Positions 8,504-19,079 of a DNA stretch of 64,000 nt are shown in pieces. The DNA lies in the NCBI GenBank assembly GCA_003194525.1, contig NBIV01000034.1, positions 62,001 through 126,000 on the forward strand, given 5' to 3'. Each line of letters begins with the position of its first letter. Within the stretch, counting starts at the first letter, position 1. Source of the stretch: Gracilariopsis chorda (taxonomy: Eukaryota > Rhodophyta > Florideophyceae > Gracilariales > Gracilariaceae). The notes beneath the pieces were generated by a model. It was not told the DNA's origin. It saw only the letters and a program-made list of their open reading frames with translations, and ran no database searches. Both the position numbers and the translations under genes were made by a program.

Positions 8504-8842
8504 GGTGCGGGAAGGAGAGTTGAAGGATTGGAAGGAGAAAGGGGAGCAAAGGGGTTGTTGGAGAGCGAAATGCGGGAGCGTAATTATTATGGCGCACGGG
8601 GATGAAGTGGAGCAGGTGATGCCGAGCGTTTTGCGCTGGCTCGTGGACTGGTGCATGCTATGCAAGGCCGCAGACACTGACAACGAGTGAAGGATAGCGA
8701 GGGCTATCATGTTTTGTAAACTCTAATGTATTTCCTATATATGTATTTATCTGAGCATCCTATCCTTCTATTTGAAGGGGCAGTTCCGGTGGTCCGGTCA
8801 GATTTTCAATCTCACGTTCACATGTGAAGGTATGTAGTAGTG

Positions 8843-8875
8843 GAGTCTGGACTCCACTTCGCGGAGTCCGGACTC
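8843..8875. repeat. Hairpin, 13-bp arms
   Basis: GAGTCTGGACTCC, a 7-nt loop, then GGAGTCCGGACTC: one mismatch in 13 (a G-U pair in RNA). It lies about 130 bp upstream of the zinc-finger transposase-like frame. Confidence 0.6.
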
Positions 8876-10344
8876 GGTTTTTGGTCCGAAATAACTTGGA
8901 AATGTGAAGTGCTTTACTAGTTTATACTTTCAAAAAACTAGCAGTGTTGAATGTGTGAAAATATTTTGATGGAAATTGATTCATTCAAAAGTGGGTTTTA
9001 AGAGTCGATATCCGTCCATTTCAATTCTTTCCCTTTTGATTGTCAAACTAGCATTCCGAAAACACCGACGTCGCCATGTAGCGATTTCGCTTCATCACTG
9101 TGTACTGTGATGTCATTTGTTAGCAAAGAAGAGTCCTCACAGTAGAGAAGAGGTGCATCCTTCACAAGTTCATCATAATCAAAAGATGCATCTGAATTGT
9201 GCGGAGACGTGATGCCTTTCGTGGCATCTTCATACTGACTGTCTTTTGCTTGTTGTTGTTGCAGCTGTATGCTGTTTGGCATTGCCACAGCTCTTTCGGC
9301 GTTCATAGCTTCGGTTGGTGTAGTGTTTGGGCTGGACGCACGATCAGATCGTTGCTCGTTCGAAGATTCGGAGAGCAAGACTGAACGCTATGACATCCGT
9401 CTTGTAAAAGGTCAATACTGTTGTCTTGAGCCACAGCAGGCGTACGTTGCCTTTTACTTGAAGGAGAAGCCGCGTAGACGCACAATCGAGGCTGTGAAGA
9501 CGCCATCAAGGCGAAAAGCGGGACCCAACAAGTCTCCAGACCCCGAGATCGCGCACCACTCTTCCGCGTCATCAGATGCACCCTCAGCGTGTACTTCACG
9601 CTCCTCCAGCGTGAGCTTCGCGATGGGAGCAGGGTGATTTCACGCCGATTAGCGTGACTCACGATATTTCTCGAAAACCCACCCTGCCCCAGAGTGAGCA
9701 AAATGTTCACGCTGGGAGCATGGGGCTATAGAATGGAACCGCACTTGCTCAAAATTTATCAGTATAGAGTGGGTAAGTCGACTCCAGTACAAAACGATAA
9801 ATCTCGATTTCTACGTAAGTGGCACAACAGATACTCCCATTTTATGAATAAAAGCAGCAACCTAAGTCCTCAAAATCAATCTCTTCATCAATTTCGCTTT
9901 CACCATGACCATCAAAAATTACTGTAACCAACGAATTGTGTCCCTCATGCTGCACAATACAGGTTTTGCGTCGTTCCGCTTCCAAACGTTTCACTGAATA
10001 TAAATCCGGAGACCATACAGGCCTCGAACGCCTTCTTATTGTGCCACTGGTGCTTGGCATACACAATCGAGCTGCTTGACTCCAAATATGTGGTGGTCGG
10101 TGGTGATTGACACAATGCAGTTATAAGATGTGACCAATGTTAAAGGTACGGGTGGCGTGACGAATGGTGCGAAGAAGTTGAGGGCGTTGGAAAGCATCCT
10201 GTAAAGCAGCCTGTTGGGGGGGAAGGACGAAAACTTTTATGCTCAATAAGAGGCAAGTCATCTCATTATTTCCCGTGCAAGTACTGGGCGATCTAAATCT
10301 CACTGCCAGATCCATTGATGGATTCGTTCTCATAAATGGACGTT
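8876..10344. other. Intergenic with unassigned short open frames
   Basis: Open frames here do not form a convincing gene. On the minus strand, 9043-9378 reads an acidic Ser/Asp-rich peptide (DSQYEDATKGI, DASFDYDELVKDAPLLY) and 9842-10066 reads SVKRLEAERRKTCIVQHEGH with FDGHGESEIDEEIDFEDL. On the plus strand, 9269-9637 reads RYDIRLVKGQYCCLEPQQAY followed by a Ser/Arg-rich tail. Each looks partly protein-like, so a decayed or multi-exon gene is possible; I could not link them. Confidence 0.35.
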
Positions 10345-10349
10345 TTAAG

Positions 10350-11165
10350 TGAAGTGCAACGCCCTCAGGGAGGGATTCTTGGTACTTGATCGTTTTCCCG
10401 ATATTATCGGTTGTGTAGTGCGTGTATGAACTACGCCCCACAATGGTGGGTATGGACACGTGGGACACGGTTTTGGGTCAATTGGCGGTTGGCCACAGTA
10501 GTGGATGTTGCCACGAAATGTGGAGTATTTTAGTTAATATTATTTATTATTTTCACACCCATTTCTGGGAAGCTAGTCCTTAGTGCGACGGCGCACTGCC
10601 GTCGCACCAGTAAACCTTCCCCAACAAGGGACCCCAACCTGGGGAATTGGCTCTAGTTTCTGCCGCTTGCGCGGGTACTCTACTCCTCCTTGGAGGGAAA
10701 CGCCGTAAACCACGGGACATCTTACCCCCTTGCACATCTAAAGGGACCCATCACTGGGAGTATAATTGTTCCAATTGCATTAGTGTTTCGCCATGTATAG
10801 GGATATTGTTACCGGCATCGCCGTTCGTCCCCGTCGCTCTCGCGACTCACTTCGCCCTCTCTTCGTCCTCTTCGCCCTTCCTTTTTCCCCTTTTTAGGGT
10901 AACACCTCTCGCTATCCGCGGCCCTCGTGTGCGCATCCGCTCACACACCCCCACTTACGTGGAAACCTACCTCTGGCGAGGACTTATTTGCGCTCTCGCG
11001 GATACCGATTCTTGTCCTAAACCCTCTTGCGCTAGTCTCGAAGGGTGGCCTCGGTCTTACAAACCGGCTCCGCCGTGCCATACATAGAGGGGCTCTACGC
11101 AACTCCACGGAGGAAAGATCCCGAAGGTCTTTCGGTGTTTCTCCCCTTTGAGGCGTGGCACCACA
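10350..11165 (+). mobile_element. Solo LTR (family A, copy 1), 816 bp
   Basis: Begins TGAAGTGCAACGCCC and ends GGCACCACA, giving TG...CA ends with short terminal inverted repeats. It is flanked by a perfect 5-bp duplication TTAAG (10345-10349 and 11166-11170), the hallmark of retroviral-type integration. No internal retroelement sequence is attached, so this is a solo LTR left by LTR-LTR recombination. Inside are a perfect 10-bp stem GTGCGACGGC/GCCGTCGCAC (10583-10607) and an AT-rich stretch around 10540 that could be the polyadenylation region. It is alignable over its whole length to the copies at 42450-43252 and 44748-45545. Confidence 0.88.
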
Positions 11166-11170
11166 TTAAG

Positions 11171-12658
11171 CATCTCTTTGAAACTTGGAAAAAGATTTGT
11201 CCGTGAAATAAGGCCCAGCACAATCTTCTGGTATTACTAAATCTCTGAATGTGCTGCGCAGCGCTATTGATGTTTTAATCTGTGTAACTTCCTTGATAAT
11301 TGAGAGTGGCACGATACTGGACTGATTATTAACCGCGTGCTAAAAAAAAGGCAACCTCTATCAATGAGGTTTTCATGATATCCATATACTTTCAAATATC
11401 AACTTGCATACGCTTTGGTAATGGAAGGCGACAGTCATCCGACAATCTTCTTGCGTCTTTGGCCTAGCACTCCTGTTGTAGGTAGAGCTTGCTGTATCTG
11501 GTTGTATGAAGATGTAAGAGTTTTGTGACAGTTAGCAAGAGCCATTGCTCGCGCTTTGGCCTGAATGTCTTGATATATTCGCTTCGCACGACGCATGTTT
11601 GGCTTGATGATCGGGTCATTGTTTTTCATTCTGGTATATTCAGGTTAAGGAAACAAGTCTTCTAGACTTTCCAATGTTAGTGGAGGCCTTAGGTTGGTCT
11701 TTGCAGAGGATTTGAACTTTTTAACTCTAAATTGCCAATGATACTTTCCAGAAGGTTCTATATCTGCCATAAAGTCCAACAAATACTCATCACCATAAGA
11801 GGTGTAGTTAAGGCTTCATTTTTGAGAATTATTTCTGGACTCGCAGATTTCATCCACTTCGCGCATTATCTCTTGTAGTTTTTGAACGTTTGAACTGTAA
11901 ATAGTTAGCTGTATCAGAGTCGGAAAAGAAAAAAATACAGCGTATGCTCCTTAGCATGTTGACGGAGAGAGAATTCTTGAACGAAACTCGATGGTCTCCC
12001 TAGCGCACAATAGCCATACAACTTCATTTAAGTTACAGCCATTTGTACCCTAGGGAGATTCGCGTACTGATCTTTTCTGACAGCCGTAAGTGGTCAACAC
12101 TTGGCAAGGATGTCTCCAAGTCTTTCAAGTGTGATTGTGTGCGTTTTTGGAAAGCGCCATAAGATGTACGTCTGCGCGTTGTTTGGTGGGGGTGGCGCAC
12201 GTGTCCAGCAGTGGCGCGCAGCACAGCGAGTGCGCGGTGTGCCACGGGAGCGCGTGTGCACGCGTGGCGCGCGGAAGCGAAAAGCGAAGGGCGGGGGCGG
12301 CATGCACGTGCACGCGCGCGGCACACGTCATGCGCGCTCGCGCGTAGAGTGACGTGCTCCGCAGCGACGCGTGGCATCGCAGCGCAAGCGCGGCGCCGCC
12401 AACGCGCGCGTCGCCGCGCGCGCGCGCAAAAAGGCGCACAAGTCGCACAGCAACAACACCGAGCGCGCGCGCCGCCTAAGCGCGGACAGACTGTCGTGGC
12501 GCCGCCGCCCAAAGCGCATTTAAGCGGCGCTCACCCGTTACGTCTTCGTCTCGCGCTTCCTCCCCTCCCCACCCCCCCCCCCCACTACTATCTACTATCC
12601 ACCACCACCCCCCGCCCCGACTCGCGCTCTCGAGTCACCCCCCACAGACTCCGCACCC
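11171..12658. other. Intergenic; AT-rich, then extremely CG-rich promoter-side stretch
   Basis: 11171-12100 is AT-rich; the minus-strand frame 11435-11629 (RRAKRIYQDIQAKARAMALA) may be a coding relic. From about 12180 to 12540 the sequence becomes very CG-rich with alternating purine/pyrimidine runs (for example near 12410-12430), followed by a C-run near 12570-12585. Arg/Ala-rich open frames in this stretch are compositional artefacts. Confidence 0.5.
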
Positions 12659-13342
12659 ATGAACGCGCTTCGCGGCGTCAAGCGCTCACGCGCCGACGCC
12701 GGCGAGGTCATTTCCCTCGTAGCTCCCGCCCAATTCGCCCACCCGCACGCCGCCACGCACCACCACCGCGTGTTCAAGCGCGCGCGCCGTCTGCAAGAGC
12801 TGCGCGCCCCAACCAGTCAGCTGTCCGCCCTTCTGCGCTCCGACCCGCACGCCAGCCGCCGCTACCAAGCGCGCGTCGCCTTTCTGCGCACGCTCGCCGC
12901 GCCCGAACCCGTGCTGCTCGGCATGTGCCACCTGCTGCAATCCGACGCCGCCGCCCTGCTGTCCATTGTCGACCTCAACACGCACCAGTCCTCCATCATG
13001 GCCGTGCTCAACGACTGCGCCGCGCGCGCCGTCAGCATGACCGCGCTCAACGTGCGCGGCCACGCCTTTTGCATGGCCGACAAACGCCCCGTTCTCACCA
13101 GCTTCACCTCCGCCTACGGCCACCATCGCGTCGCCTGCGAGCTGGTGCACTACGTGGCGCACCGCGTCTTCGCGGGCTACTCGCGCATGGCCATCAGCGT
13201 GCTCAGTGGCGGCGGCGTCAGAGACGTGCTCATTGCCGACTGGTGCGCGCAGCACAAGCTCAAGACGCGCGTCACCCCGCCGCACCTTATCATATTGCGC
13301 TGCGAGTCGCAACGTCTCTTCCTCATTCCGGTCGTGGTGTGA
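12659..13342 (+). CDS. Unknown 227-residue protein
   Basis: Starts at the ATG at 12659 and ends TGA at 13342. The N-terminal 50 residues are basic and His/Ala-rich (KRSRADAGEV, a possible nuclear signal). Residues 60-220 have a regular helical hydrophobic pattern (LLGMCHLLQSDAAALLSIVD, NDCAARAVSMTAL, ACELVHYVAHRVFAGYSRMA) and end in a strand-like tail LIILRCESQRLFLIPVVV. No family was recognised. The opposite strand also has a long open frame here, but it reads as repetitive Val/Gly/Ala/His and is the shadow. The gene is convergent with TAF13, with about 165 bp between stop codons. Confidence 0.6.
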   Translation: MNALRGVKRSRADAGEVISLVAPAQFAHPHAATHHHRVFKRARRLQELRAPTSQLSALLRSDPHASRRYQARVAFLRTLAAPEPVLLGMCHLLQSDAAALLSIVDLNTHQSSIMAVLNDCAARAVSMTALNVRGHAFCMADKRPVLTSFTSAYGHHRVACELVHYVAHRVFAGYSRMAISVLSGGGVRDVLIADWCAQHKLKTRVTPPHLIILRCESQRLFLIPVVV

Positions 13343-13508
13343 GCGCGCCATTAATTAAATGCTCATGTAAATACTCGCCCCGCCCCACCCCCCCCCCCCT
13401 TTTTTTAATGCCACCTACACTCACAAAAACATACACGCCGCTCGCGCCGCAGCAGCCGCTCGCCCCCACCACTCGCCCGTCTCGTCCTCAACCGCCCCCC
13501 GCCCCCCT

Positions 13509-14020
13509 CTACTTGGATATCTCTTCGGCGTTCAGGTTGGTGGCCTTCTTGATCTCGGCCTTCATCTCCAGCAGATACCGTACCCGGTTCAGTCGTCGTG
13601 CGTCGCGCCGAATCACGTACATCAGGTCCATCAAGTCGGGCCGCTCCCGCTTATTACACAGCGCCACCTCCGCACTCTTCGCTCATGCGCGCCGAAAGCA
13701 TCCCGCGCCTCATGTCAGTAAACCAAAAAAAACTCAACGTGTTGCTGTTGTGCGTGTTTGCTCGCCCTGCGCGCCTCAAGCGTTGCGTCCAAAAACCTTA
13801 CCTTGGCGTTCAGCGCCGTCATGTACTCCAGCACAATCTCCTCCATCAGTCGTACTGACTCGGCGCGCGGGTTCTGACTGTCGCCAAACCCGCTCATCAT
13901 CTGTCGCACTGTGCCCGCACAACTCACGTCAGAAACTGGCTCAAAGCGGCCCCCGCAACGGCGGTGTGTCGCACGTACATTCGTTATAGAACACTCGCGG
14001 CAGCACCAGCTGCCGTCCAT
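13509..14020 (-). CDS. TAF13: TFIID subunit TAF13, two exons
   Basis: Join 14020-13802 and 13667-13509 on the minus strand. The first exon contains VRQMMSGFGDSQNP and ESVRLMEEIVLEY, matching the TAF13 histone-fold start (MMYGFGD.QNP..ESV..LE..V.E). It ends AAC GCC AAG before donor GTAAGG. The acceptor at 13668 (GGAG|GTGGCG) restores phase 0, and the second exon reads RPDLMDLMYVIRRDARRLNR and YLLEMKAEIKKA, matching the TAF13 C-terminal helix. The 134-bp intron placement gives the same spacing between the two blocks as in the human protein and a total of 125 residues, close to the family length. The first 35 residues are Cys/Arg-rich and the start at ATG 14020 is the least certain part. TAF13 pairs with TAF11 in TFIID at Pol II promoters. 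It is divergent to the ATAD5 gene. Confidence 0.8.
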
Positions 14021-14321
14021 CACACTCGCCGCCGGAGCCCTGCGCCGTCGGCCTTGACATCGCTTCCTTTCTCGTCGCGGAAACGCACGCGCTTCCACCC
14101 GTTGTCAACTGCGCCGTCGTCTTCGCCCGCCAAACGCGAACATTTTTATGATCACTCACGCAACTCCGCAAGAATACGCCACGTCATACACGCGCCCACG
14201 CGACGCCACCACGAAGCGTTTCCCGCCAAAGGGGAGCAACCGAAACTCGCTGCCGCTATCAAAAGCATCGCCACCCGTCCGCATCGACGCACCCCTCCGC
14301 CACCATCCACCCGCCGCCGCA

Positions 14322-16829
14322 ATGGCTCCCAAGCACGCGCTGCCGACCGCCGACAAGCCCGTCAAGCGTCGCCGTCGTCAAGCCTCCGTGCGCTCCTTCT
14401 TCACCCCGCGGAATCTCTCGCCCCCGTCATGCCCGCCGTCTTCGCCCGATGAACCCACACCCGTCCAGTCGCAACCAGTCTCAATTCCCTCCCCGCCCCC
14501 GCTCTCCCCGCTTCGGCCAGCTTCCGTTCTTCAGCATGTGACGCTCTCCGGCGGTCTAGACGTCAAACCCACTCCCGTTTCGCTAGCCTCTGCCTCGTTT
14601 TCTGGTGTCGACCTGCCTCCCAACCCCGCTGAGCTCGCTGAACCCAAGCGCCCGCTACGCGCTCATGTGGAGGGCCTGTCATCAGATGAGTCTCCCCCGC
14701 CCATATCACGTCTATCTCGCCGCCGGAGCAACCGTTTGAAAAGTCCGAAAAGCGCCTCATCCACTCCTTCCACGCAGCCTTCCTTGCCAGCTACCCCAAA
14801 CACATCCTCAAAGTCACTGGCAAAGCCGACAGCACCCGCCCATACCCGCCCCGCAAAGAAGAAGCTGCACCCGTTTTTCGCCGCCACAGCCGCTGCCGTC
14901 AGTTCTGCAAAGGAACGTGCCAAATCGCAAAAACCGCAACTCCCTCTCCTGGACGCTTGGGAAGCCCCGTCTTCAACCATTCATGTAAATTACATTCCGC
15001 CAGCCCACTCGTTCCACTTCAACGCCTTTTCCACCGTATCCGCAGCCCCTCATCACACTGGTTCTTCTTTGTGTCCCTCCCCAGCACCTGACGCGCATAA
15101 ACCTGGCAGTCCTATCTTTACGTACGCTTCGCTTCCGGCCGCACCGTCATCCCCTGTACAGAACGACTGCGATCGGCAACTTGTCAATCACCACACCCTC
15201 AACAACACAAACATATGGGCGGAGCACTACAAGAACGACTCTAGAATCGATGTTATAAACGGATCCGCGATTAAGCGTCTCGTCGACTGGCTTCGCGACT
15301 GGTATGACAACCCTCAAAACATTCAAACATTCTCTGACGATGATTCTGTTCACAGTTTCATGACTGACACCACTGAAGAGAGAGAGCGCGTTGCTATTAT
15401 CACTGGTGCAACCGGATGTGGCAAATCCACAGTCGTCGCCACAGCCGCCCGCCATGTTGGTCTCTCAGTGCTCGAAATCAACGCTTCAACTTGTCGCACC
15501 GGCAAACGCATTCGCGAAGTTATTGGAGACGCGTTGAGCACCCATCGCGTGGCTCACACTCGCAATCCTTTTTCGGGAAGGAAAGCTCCAAAGGCTGGAC
15601 AGCAAAAGGACTTGCCACAAGCGAAGACCCTCGTCGTATTTGAGGAAGTTGATGTCTTGCATGACGATGAGAAAGGTTTTTGGACCACTTTTCAAAAACT
15701 GGCTTCCGCTGACAACTGTCGACGTCCGATCATATGTACCGCAACCGCTTTCAATTCTCACATGAGACAAGTGTTTGCAGAAGTGAAACGGCCTGTCGAA
15801 GCTGACTTGGAGCGTATTTTCATTCACGCAAAGGCCGACCAACCTTTGAACGCCCCTTTGCTTCCGTACAAACATATTCACCTTGCTGAACGTACGGAGC
15901 GTCAATCTGTCGCAGTGCTAACTCGAATTAGCTCGTCCGAATCAGTTCAGAGCATTATTGATATGAAACAAAGTTTGGCACTCTTGTGTCACAACGATAC
16001 CAGGAGAGCTATCAACCTCTTGCATTTTTGGGGATCAAAGGGCCTGCACATTGCTGAAATGGCGACTGCAAGAGGCGAAAACCATGACCGATACGCCGCA
16101 AAATCCATCATAGAAGCCCAGGACCGTATCGGGTTGGACGTGGTGCGGGCTGTTGTCCAAGATTTTGTGGCTTCGTCTATCTTTTGCGTCGGATCCAAAA
16201 ATTATTCTATGAAGCAAGAACCGTCCTGCAGATCCGATTCGAATAACTCAGACCCTGCCGAAACCAGCGGCGAGCGTAATGTGACTCTGGAGGCTTGGAG
16301 CGTCTCTCTTGAGGCACTCAGCACTGCCGATTTTATCCGGGGAAAGACCGAGAGACAAAAGGCTGAGAGAAATGCAGCCTTGTCCTGTAGCTGCCGCGAT
16401 GTTTGCATGCATGCCGACTTGGAAAGCGTTCTGGTGGAGGCGGAGGAGCTGGACGTGCAAGCTATATATTTTTCCAGGAAACATCTTCACTTCGAGAGCG
16501 GCGTCCATCAACTCCACGATATATCGAGCGAAGCGACAAATGAGCTCGACTCACTCCAACAGCAAATCCCCTCCCGACTACCGTACTCACGATGGCCTGT
16601 TATGGCGGACTATATACCTATGCTCAGAACCATGGCAGTGGAGCATGAGAAACGGTCTCGTGACGGACCCGGCATGCGAGGGCAAGACCGCTGCACGAGA
16701 AGAACAAGGTCAAGATCTAGGAAGGAAGGATTCTCCGCTCTTGACCTGGACCCTGAAACCGTATCGACCTTAAAGAAAACGTCAATACAACGCGAAACGA
16801 CGAAGCAGCGTAGTAAAGCTCCCCCCTAA
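14322..16829 (+). CDS. ATAD5/Elg1-type PCNA-unloading clamp-loader AAA+ ATPase
   Basis: 835 residues from the ATG at 14322, chosen because the context is good and a PIP box follows directly; an in-frame ATG at 14148 would add 58 residues. Q20-A-S-V-R-S-F-F is a canonical PCNA-interacting PIP box. Residues 30-330 are Pro/Ser-rich and disordered. The AAA+ domain has Walker A TGATGCGKST (residues 361-370), LEINASTCRTGKRIREVIGD and Walker B LVVFEEVDVLHDDEKGF (from about 437). The last two features are typical of Elg1/ATAD5 rather than RFC1. An RFC-like lid and helical collar follow to about 560, and the C-terminus is basic (RRTRSRSRKEG). The protein replaces Rfc1 in an RFC-like complex that unloads PCNA from replicated chromatin. 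The 3' end faces the HIRA 3' end 81 bp away. Confidence 0.82.
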   Translation: MAPKHALPTADKPVKRRRRQASVRSFFTPRNLSPPSCPPSSPDEPTPVQSQPVSIPSPPPLSPLRPASVLQHVTLSGGLDVKPTPVSLASASFSGVDLPPNPAELAEPKRPLRAHVEGLSSDESPPPISRLSRRRSNRLKSPKSASSTPSTQPSLPATPNTSSKSLAKPTAPAHTRPAKKKLHPFFAATAAAVSSAKERAKSQKPQLPLLDAWEAPSSTIHVNYIPPAHSFHFNAFSTVSAAPHHTGSSLCPSPAPDAHKPGSPIFTYASLPAAPSSPVQNDCDRQLVNHHTLNNTNIWAEHYKNDSRIDVINGSAIKRLVDWLRDWYDNPQNIQTFSDDDSVHSFMTDTTEERERVAIITGATGCGKSTVVATAARHVGLSVLEINASTCRTGKRIREVIGDALSTHRVAHTRNPFSGRKAPKAGQQKDLPQAKTLVVFEEVDVLHDDEKGFWTTFQKLASADNCRRPIICTATAFNSHMRQVFAEVKRPVEADLERIFIHAKADQPLNAPLLPYKHIHLAERTERQSVAVLTRISSSESVQSIIDMKQSLALLCHNDTRRAINLLHFWGSKGLHIAEMATARGENHDRYAAKSIIEAQDRIGLDVVRAVVQDFVASSIFCVGSKNYSMKQEPSCRSDSNNSDPAETSGERNVTLEAWSVSLEALSTADFIRGKTERQKAERNAALSCSCRDVCMHADLESVLVEAEELDVQAIYFSRKHLHFESGVHQLHDISSEATNELDSLQQQIPSRLPYSRWPVMADYIPMLRTMAVEHEKRSRDGPGMRGQDRCTRRTRSRSRKEGFSALDLDPETVSTLKKTSIQRETTKQRSKAPP

Positions 16830-16910
16830 CCAAGAACTCCGTTCTTTTTTTGACAAGCTCTTGAAATGTGATGTTAGACAAGGTTTTATAACAAGTTAGG
16901 TGTTCTCTCA

Positions 16911-19028
16911 CTAAGTGGGCGTACAGGCTCTCTTTTCAACCTCCTCCAAACATTCTGAATACTCGGCTACAAAACGTTGCATCTGCCGATTTGCAGAAAC
17001 AATTGGCAGGACTGATTGCTTGAGAAGCTTGCGACCACTCATTCCTAGAACTTTAAAGTCAGTTTTGGGTTCCTTAACGTTGAGAAGGATGTCACACAGC
17101 TCGCGAAGTCGAATGATGCAGTTTTCAACGTCGTCACTCATTGCAGCCGCTATTCGCGATGCGTAGTTGGTCAGATAGTATCGATAATCACCTGCAGAGC
17201 CCAGTGCAATGGCCGACTCCATGAGCGATTCCAAATGCGCAAGGGACTCGACAGCAGACCGTCTGAGGTCCCCCATACCGGAAAGAGATGGGAGAGGTCG
17301 ACTTCCAAACCGTCTTGCGGACTGTAGAGATCGCAACAGGCCTGCAGGTCCCGAAGCGGGAAGCGTTCGTGTATAATCCGAGTTTGGAGCATTATTGTCG
17401 GCAACTCGAAGCCATGAACAAAGGTCCCGAGAGAAGACGAAAACGTGCCCATCAGACAAAATGAGAATTGGTTCCCCATGTATTGTGACTCGGCATTGTG
17501 ATATCTCCCTGTGGAAGTCGGCTCGACCAGACTGACTGCCTTGGCCTTCCTTCTCAGCTGGACGCGCAATTAAAGACACTGCACTTCTTGCGCAAACCAT
17601 TCGTTTCTTCTTAACATCAAACACAGAGCACAGAGCACTACGAGAAACCAAGACAACATACCATTCTTCTGGTGGTTCCTCTTCATCACTCATTGTAGTG
17701 TCGTCTGCCAGCTCGTGGGGAACAGCAATTGCTTCGAGAATGTAAGGAGCCGAATCAATCGAAATAGGTGGAGCTAAACGTCGGCCAGATGACGCGGAGT
17801 AAAAGAACAGGGTAGCATCAGCTGTCCCAACCGCCACAAACTTGCCTGCGATTCCTGCCAATGCTGTGACCGGTGATGATCTCGGAAAATAGTCCCTCCA
17901 GTGAACACCCCCTCCACTGGAACACTTTACGACATACCCGCCCCCACTCCCATCATATTCCTTCGACTCAAGTATCACAGGCGGCACAGTCCTACTGATC
18001 ATTCTGCACCTCCCAGGCCCTTCTCCCTTGTCTGGGAGTAGCATCATACTGAGTCCCATAACACTGGGTGCATAGAGATGTGCTGAATGTGACACGGGTT
18101 TCGTACCAGGTGGCACAATCTGAGCCTGTGCAGCCAAATCCCCATTTGCAATTGGTGAGTACGCACCGTTAGCTTGACGAGACGCAATTGGAGGCCGGGA
18201 CTCGCCACGGAAAGAAGCTTCGCGCGCGTTCGTGCGAGGGCGTTTAGCAGCCGCCGTCAATGGAGTGCTGCTAATCGTAGTGTTGGGAAAGGTTGACGGT
18301 GCAGAAGACGGCAGAGGAGGCTTGGAGATAGAGACAGGGGCCGTCCCAACGGAAGATACAGGGCGTGGGGTAATTCGACGCTTTCCTCCGCGCACTCGGG
18401 TCTCTTCTTGCGTAGCGATGAACTTGGGATCAGCAGGCGGAGTAGGCTTCTTTTTGATAGCGTCCGCAGCGGCCTTGACAGGCGCTAGCAGTTTATCGTT
18501 TGCTGAGGGTGCGGCACTATCGATTTGCATAGCGTCCTTCGCGGATTTCGGACCGTTTGCTGATTCGCCTGTGGATTTGAGTTCCATTTGGAGTTGAGTG
18601 GGTGTTTCTGCAATCGGCTTCGCAGAGGAGTTGGTGCCGTCACCTGCACCAAAGGCGCGCCATGTTTCTGTGAGAATGGAACGCATCTCGGTCTCAGAGA
18701 CAACCTCGCCGAGTTCTTGGGGTTCAAATCGAAAGTACATCGCACTACCATCGGTGGAACACGCGACAAGGGTATAGCCGTCTGTACCCCACGAGAGATC
18801 TATGACGTCGCTGTCGAAAAGGTTAGCGATTTCGAAGAACGGGAAGTTTGATGACGCCTTCCAGATGGTCGCACCACAGTCCTTTGAGCCAAGGGCAAGA
18901 CATGTATAAATCGGGCGTTCTGATTCTGATGAACCAGAGACCGGTTGCTTGATTCTAGATTTGTCGTTGTCCGGAGTGGAAGACGGCTGCCCGTTTTGAT
19001 GTTTGGTCTGTTGATTAGGTTTATGCGC

Positions 19029-19079
<51 letters not shown>

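Noticed and set aside
10647-11087. 146-codon frame in the desert
   Set aside because: Lies entirely inside a solo LTR and is not conserved in the other LTR copies.
12686-13351. 221-codon minus-strand frame opposite the 12659 gene
   Set aside because: Repetitive Val/Gly/Ala/His composition typical of the reverse of a GC-rich gene.
12211-13989. 592-codon plus-strand frame
   Set aside because: Almost only Arg, Ala, Pro and Ser from CG-rich DNA; it runs across a better gene in another frame and across TAF13 on the other strand.
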